From Deltaproteobacteria bacterium (GTDB lineage Bacteria > Desulfobacterota > JAFDIG01), in contig JAFDIG010000095.1 of NCBI GenBank assembly GCA_019308145.1, forward strand, positions 1 through 7,870: 7,870 bases of DNA. The letters run 5' to 3'. Made by a program: the position numbers and the translations under genes. This document shows, in pieces, positions 6,804 to 7,870 of this stretch; within the stretch, counting starts at the first letter, position 1; every line of letters begins with the position of its first letter. The notes below the pieces were generated by a model, which was not told where the DNA came from, ran no database searches, and saw only the letters and a list, made by a program, of their open reading frames with translations.

Positions 6804-6832
6804 TTGACAAGATCAGATGAGACATCTAAAAA
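6804..6832 (+). promoter_or_regulatory. Candidate promoter toward the macroglobulin gene, with overlapping half sites
   Basis: A perfect -35 TTGACA (6804-6809) is followed after 17 bases by TAAAAA (6827-6832, four of six). The motif CTCATCT (6786-6792) recurs inverted as AGATGAG (6815-6821), flanking the -35, and AGATG-AGA-CATCT (6815-6827) is itself a dyad inside the spacer. This looks like an operator for a dimeric repressor. The resulting leader would be about 280 bases, long enough that another promoter nearer to 7123 may also exist. Confidence 0.4.
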
Positions 6833-7062
6833 ATTATTTAAAAGGATTAAATTTTTCAATTTTTTTTATTTCTTAAAAATATCAAAAAGTTTTTATGTTA
6901 TAAAATATTAATAATCCTCTATATTAATAGAATGAGCTTTTATTAAAAAGAAATTTCTACATCTTTATTATTACCTATTATTATCTTTTAGCTTTATCTA
7001 AAGATGAATTCATTTTAAGATAATCCTTAAGATTATATATATTTTTGCATAATCTTTTTTAG

Positions 7063-7078
7063 AATTGTTGGAACAATT
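7063..7078 (+). promoter_or_regulatory. Dyad AATTGTT-GG-AACAATT ahead of the macroglobulin gene
   Basis: Perfect 7-base arms around GG, ending 44 bases upstream of ATG 7123 and followed by a run of eight T (7082-7089). As DNA it could be an operator. As RNA, a 6-base stem with a TGGA loop plus the U-tract resembles a weak attenuator-type terminator. The stem is mostly A-U, so either role is tentative. Confidence 0.35.
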
Positions 7079-7122
7079 TAGTTTTTTTTGTTTCTAAAAG
7101 GTAAAAAACTTTGGAGGTTATT

Positions 7123-7870
7123 ATGAAATTTAAAAAGATAATCGTTGGCTTTTTTATCTTTTTTATTATTAATTTATTCCTTCTTATTTCTTCGTCTTTA
7201 GCAAATGAGTCTGTAAAAATAAAAAAGATTGATGATCATAGCATCACTTTTCTATTTTCATCTTTACCTGAAAGTTCACTTGGTAAAATGATGGAGGTAG
7301 AGGTTAGAGATCTGGATGGAAATATTTTATCAAGTATGAAGATTCTCATCAATAACAAAACAATATGGGCAGATCTTCCTGCAAAATTAGATAAAAAAAA
7401 TCTTGCAAACTATTTCATCAATTATTTTTGGGAAGGAGAAAAAGAAAAAACTTTTAGCCTCTTCTTTTTAAAAGATAAACTTGAAACTCTACTTGTAGAA
7501 CCAAAAGCTTACTTTATTGGTAGTAAAGCAGGATTAAGGGTTATTGTTAGAAATCATTCAACCTCTCAATTTGTTAAGGATGCAAAAGTAACAATAAAGC
7601 TTAACGATACCCCTCTGTTTGAAGGCAGGACAGATGAAAAAGGCACCCTTTCCCCTTACTTTAAAATTCCATCAAACCTAAAAGAGGGTTTTTATAATTT
7701 AAATGTGAATGTTGAAACCCCTTTTGATACTGATAATGTAAATAAGCGGATATATCTTAAAGAGGGTATTAAGATACTTCTTTCTACAGATAAACCTATA
7801 TATCAACCTGGCCAAACAATCCATATTAGGATGCTTGCAATAGATAAAGCAATCTTTTCCCCTGTAAAAG
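7123..7870 (+). CDS. Bacterial alpha-2-macroglobulin family protein, N-terminal part (cut by window edge)
   Basis: Bacterial alpha-2-macroglobulins are large (often 1500-2000 residues) envelope or periplasmic protease-trapping proteins. Here 249 codons are visible. The start is ATG 7123 with GGAGG (7113-7117) 5 bases upstream. A signal peptide (MKFKK, long hydrophobic core, ISSSLA, cleavage near residue 27) is present with no cysteine at the mature +1 position, so unlike E. coli YfhM this is not an obvious lipoprotein. After a poorly conserved first segment (28-120), a beta-sandwich domain runs about 123-215 (LLVEPKAYFIGSKAGLRVIV, VKDAKVTIKL, GRTDEKGT). The diagnostic macroglobulin MG2 start follows: LLSTDKPIYQPGQTIHIRML (219-238). 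The thioester and bait region lie outside the window. It is divergent from thrC. The common partner pbpC (penicillin-binding protein 1C) is not upstream and could lie downstream. Confidence 0.88.
   Translation, partial: MKFKKIIVGFFIFFIINLFLLISSSLANESVKIKKIDDHSITFLFSSLPESSLGKMMEVEVRDLDGNILSSMKILINNKTIWADLPAKLDKKNLANYFINYFWEGEKEKTFSLFFLKDKLETLLVEPKAYFIGSKAGLRVIVRNHSTSQFVKDAKVTIKLNDTPLFEGRTDEKGTLSPYFKIPSNLKEGFYNLNVNVETPFDTDNVNKRIYLKEGIKILLSTDKPIYQPGQTIHIRMLAIDKAIFSPVK

Larger units (their letters stand above)
6647..7122. other. Gene-free divergent regulatory region
   Basis: This 476-base, extremely AT-rich stretch separates thrC from the macroglobulin gene. I find no convincing open frame with a ribosome binding site, no tRNA or other RNA gene, and no insertion-sequence remnant. 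It holds the thrC promoter, a second candidate promoter with half-site repeats (6786-6832), and in its right part several AT-rich dyads: ATTATCTT (6980-6987) with AAGATAAT (7017-7024), ATAATC-N5-GATTAT (7020-7036) with a further ATAATC at 7049, and AATTGTT-GG-AACAATT (7063-7078). In such biased sequence some dyads will arise by chance. Confidence 0.6.

Noticed and set aside
6961..6985. TATTATTACC/TATTATTATC tandem repeat as a possible CRISPR or iteron start
   Set aside because: Only two imperfect 10-base copies in highly AT-rich DNA, with no spacer regularity and no replication or cas gene nearby.

Overview
The window is AT-rich bacterial DNA (by eye roughly one third G+C) with compact genes and gene-poor, very AT-rich intergenic stretches. 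Two exported proteins (a Sec-secreted beta-rich protein and an alpha-2-macroglobulin homologue) beside ordinary housekeeping genes fit a free-living bacterium, probably with a diderm envelope. I cannot name a lineage from the sequence alone.

Layout, left to right. At 1-263 (minus) lies the N-terminal part of a Fur-family metalloregulator that runs off the left edge. Its promoter region carries the dyad TGCAA-N5-TTGCA, a likely autoregulatory operator. Divergently, a recD2-type DNA helicase gene (409-2565, plus) starts right where a promoter (TTGACG-17-TATTCT) would begin transcription and has no Shine-Dalgarno sequence, so its mRNA may be leaderless. It is followed after 40 bases by an M24-family metallopeptidase (Xaa-Pro aminopeptidase-like), probably co-transcribed.

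A separate single-gene unit follows. A well-formed promoter (3987-4015) and a strong ribosome binding site lead to a 329-residue secreted protein with a C-terminal concanavalin/LamG-like jelly roll and an N-terminal beta-rich region I do not recognise. It closes with a GC-stem terminator (5051-5087) that reads equally well on the other strand and so also serves the convergent threonine synthase gene thrC (5228-6643, minus). Between the terminator and thrC lies an unusual, less AT-rich, foldable element with competing inverted repeats (5134-5198).

A gene-free divergent region of about 480 bases (6647-7122) carries the thrC promoter, a second candidate promoter with repeated CATCT/AGATG half sites, and several dyads. 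At 7123-7870 begins the N-terminal part of a bacterial alpha-2-macroglobulin (exported, without a lipobox), cut by the right edge.

The genes do not form one pathway: metal-dependent regulation, DNA repair/replication helicase, peptide turnover, threonine biosynthesis and extracytoplasmic functions sit side by side in separate transcription units. I found no convincing new multi-gene system. The most open questions are the orphan secreted beta-protein, the foldable 3' element downstream of thrC, the possible leaderless helicase transcript and the control region in front of the macroglobulin gene.
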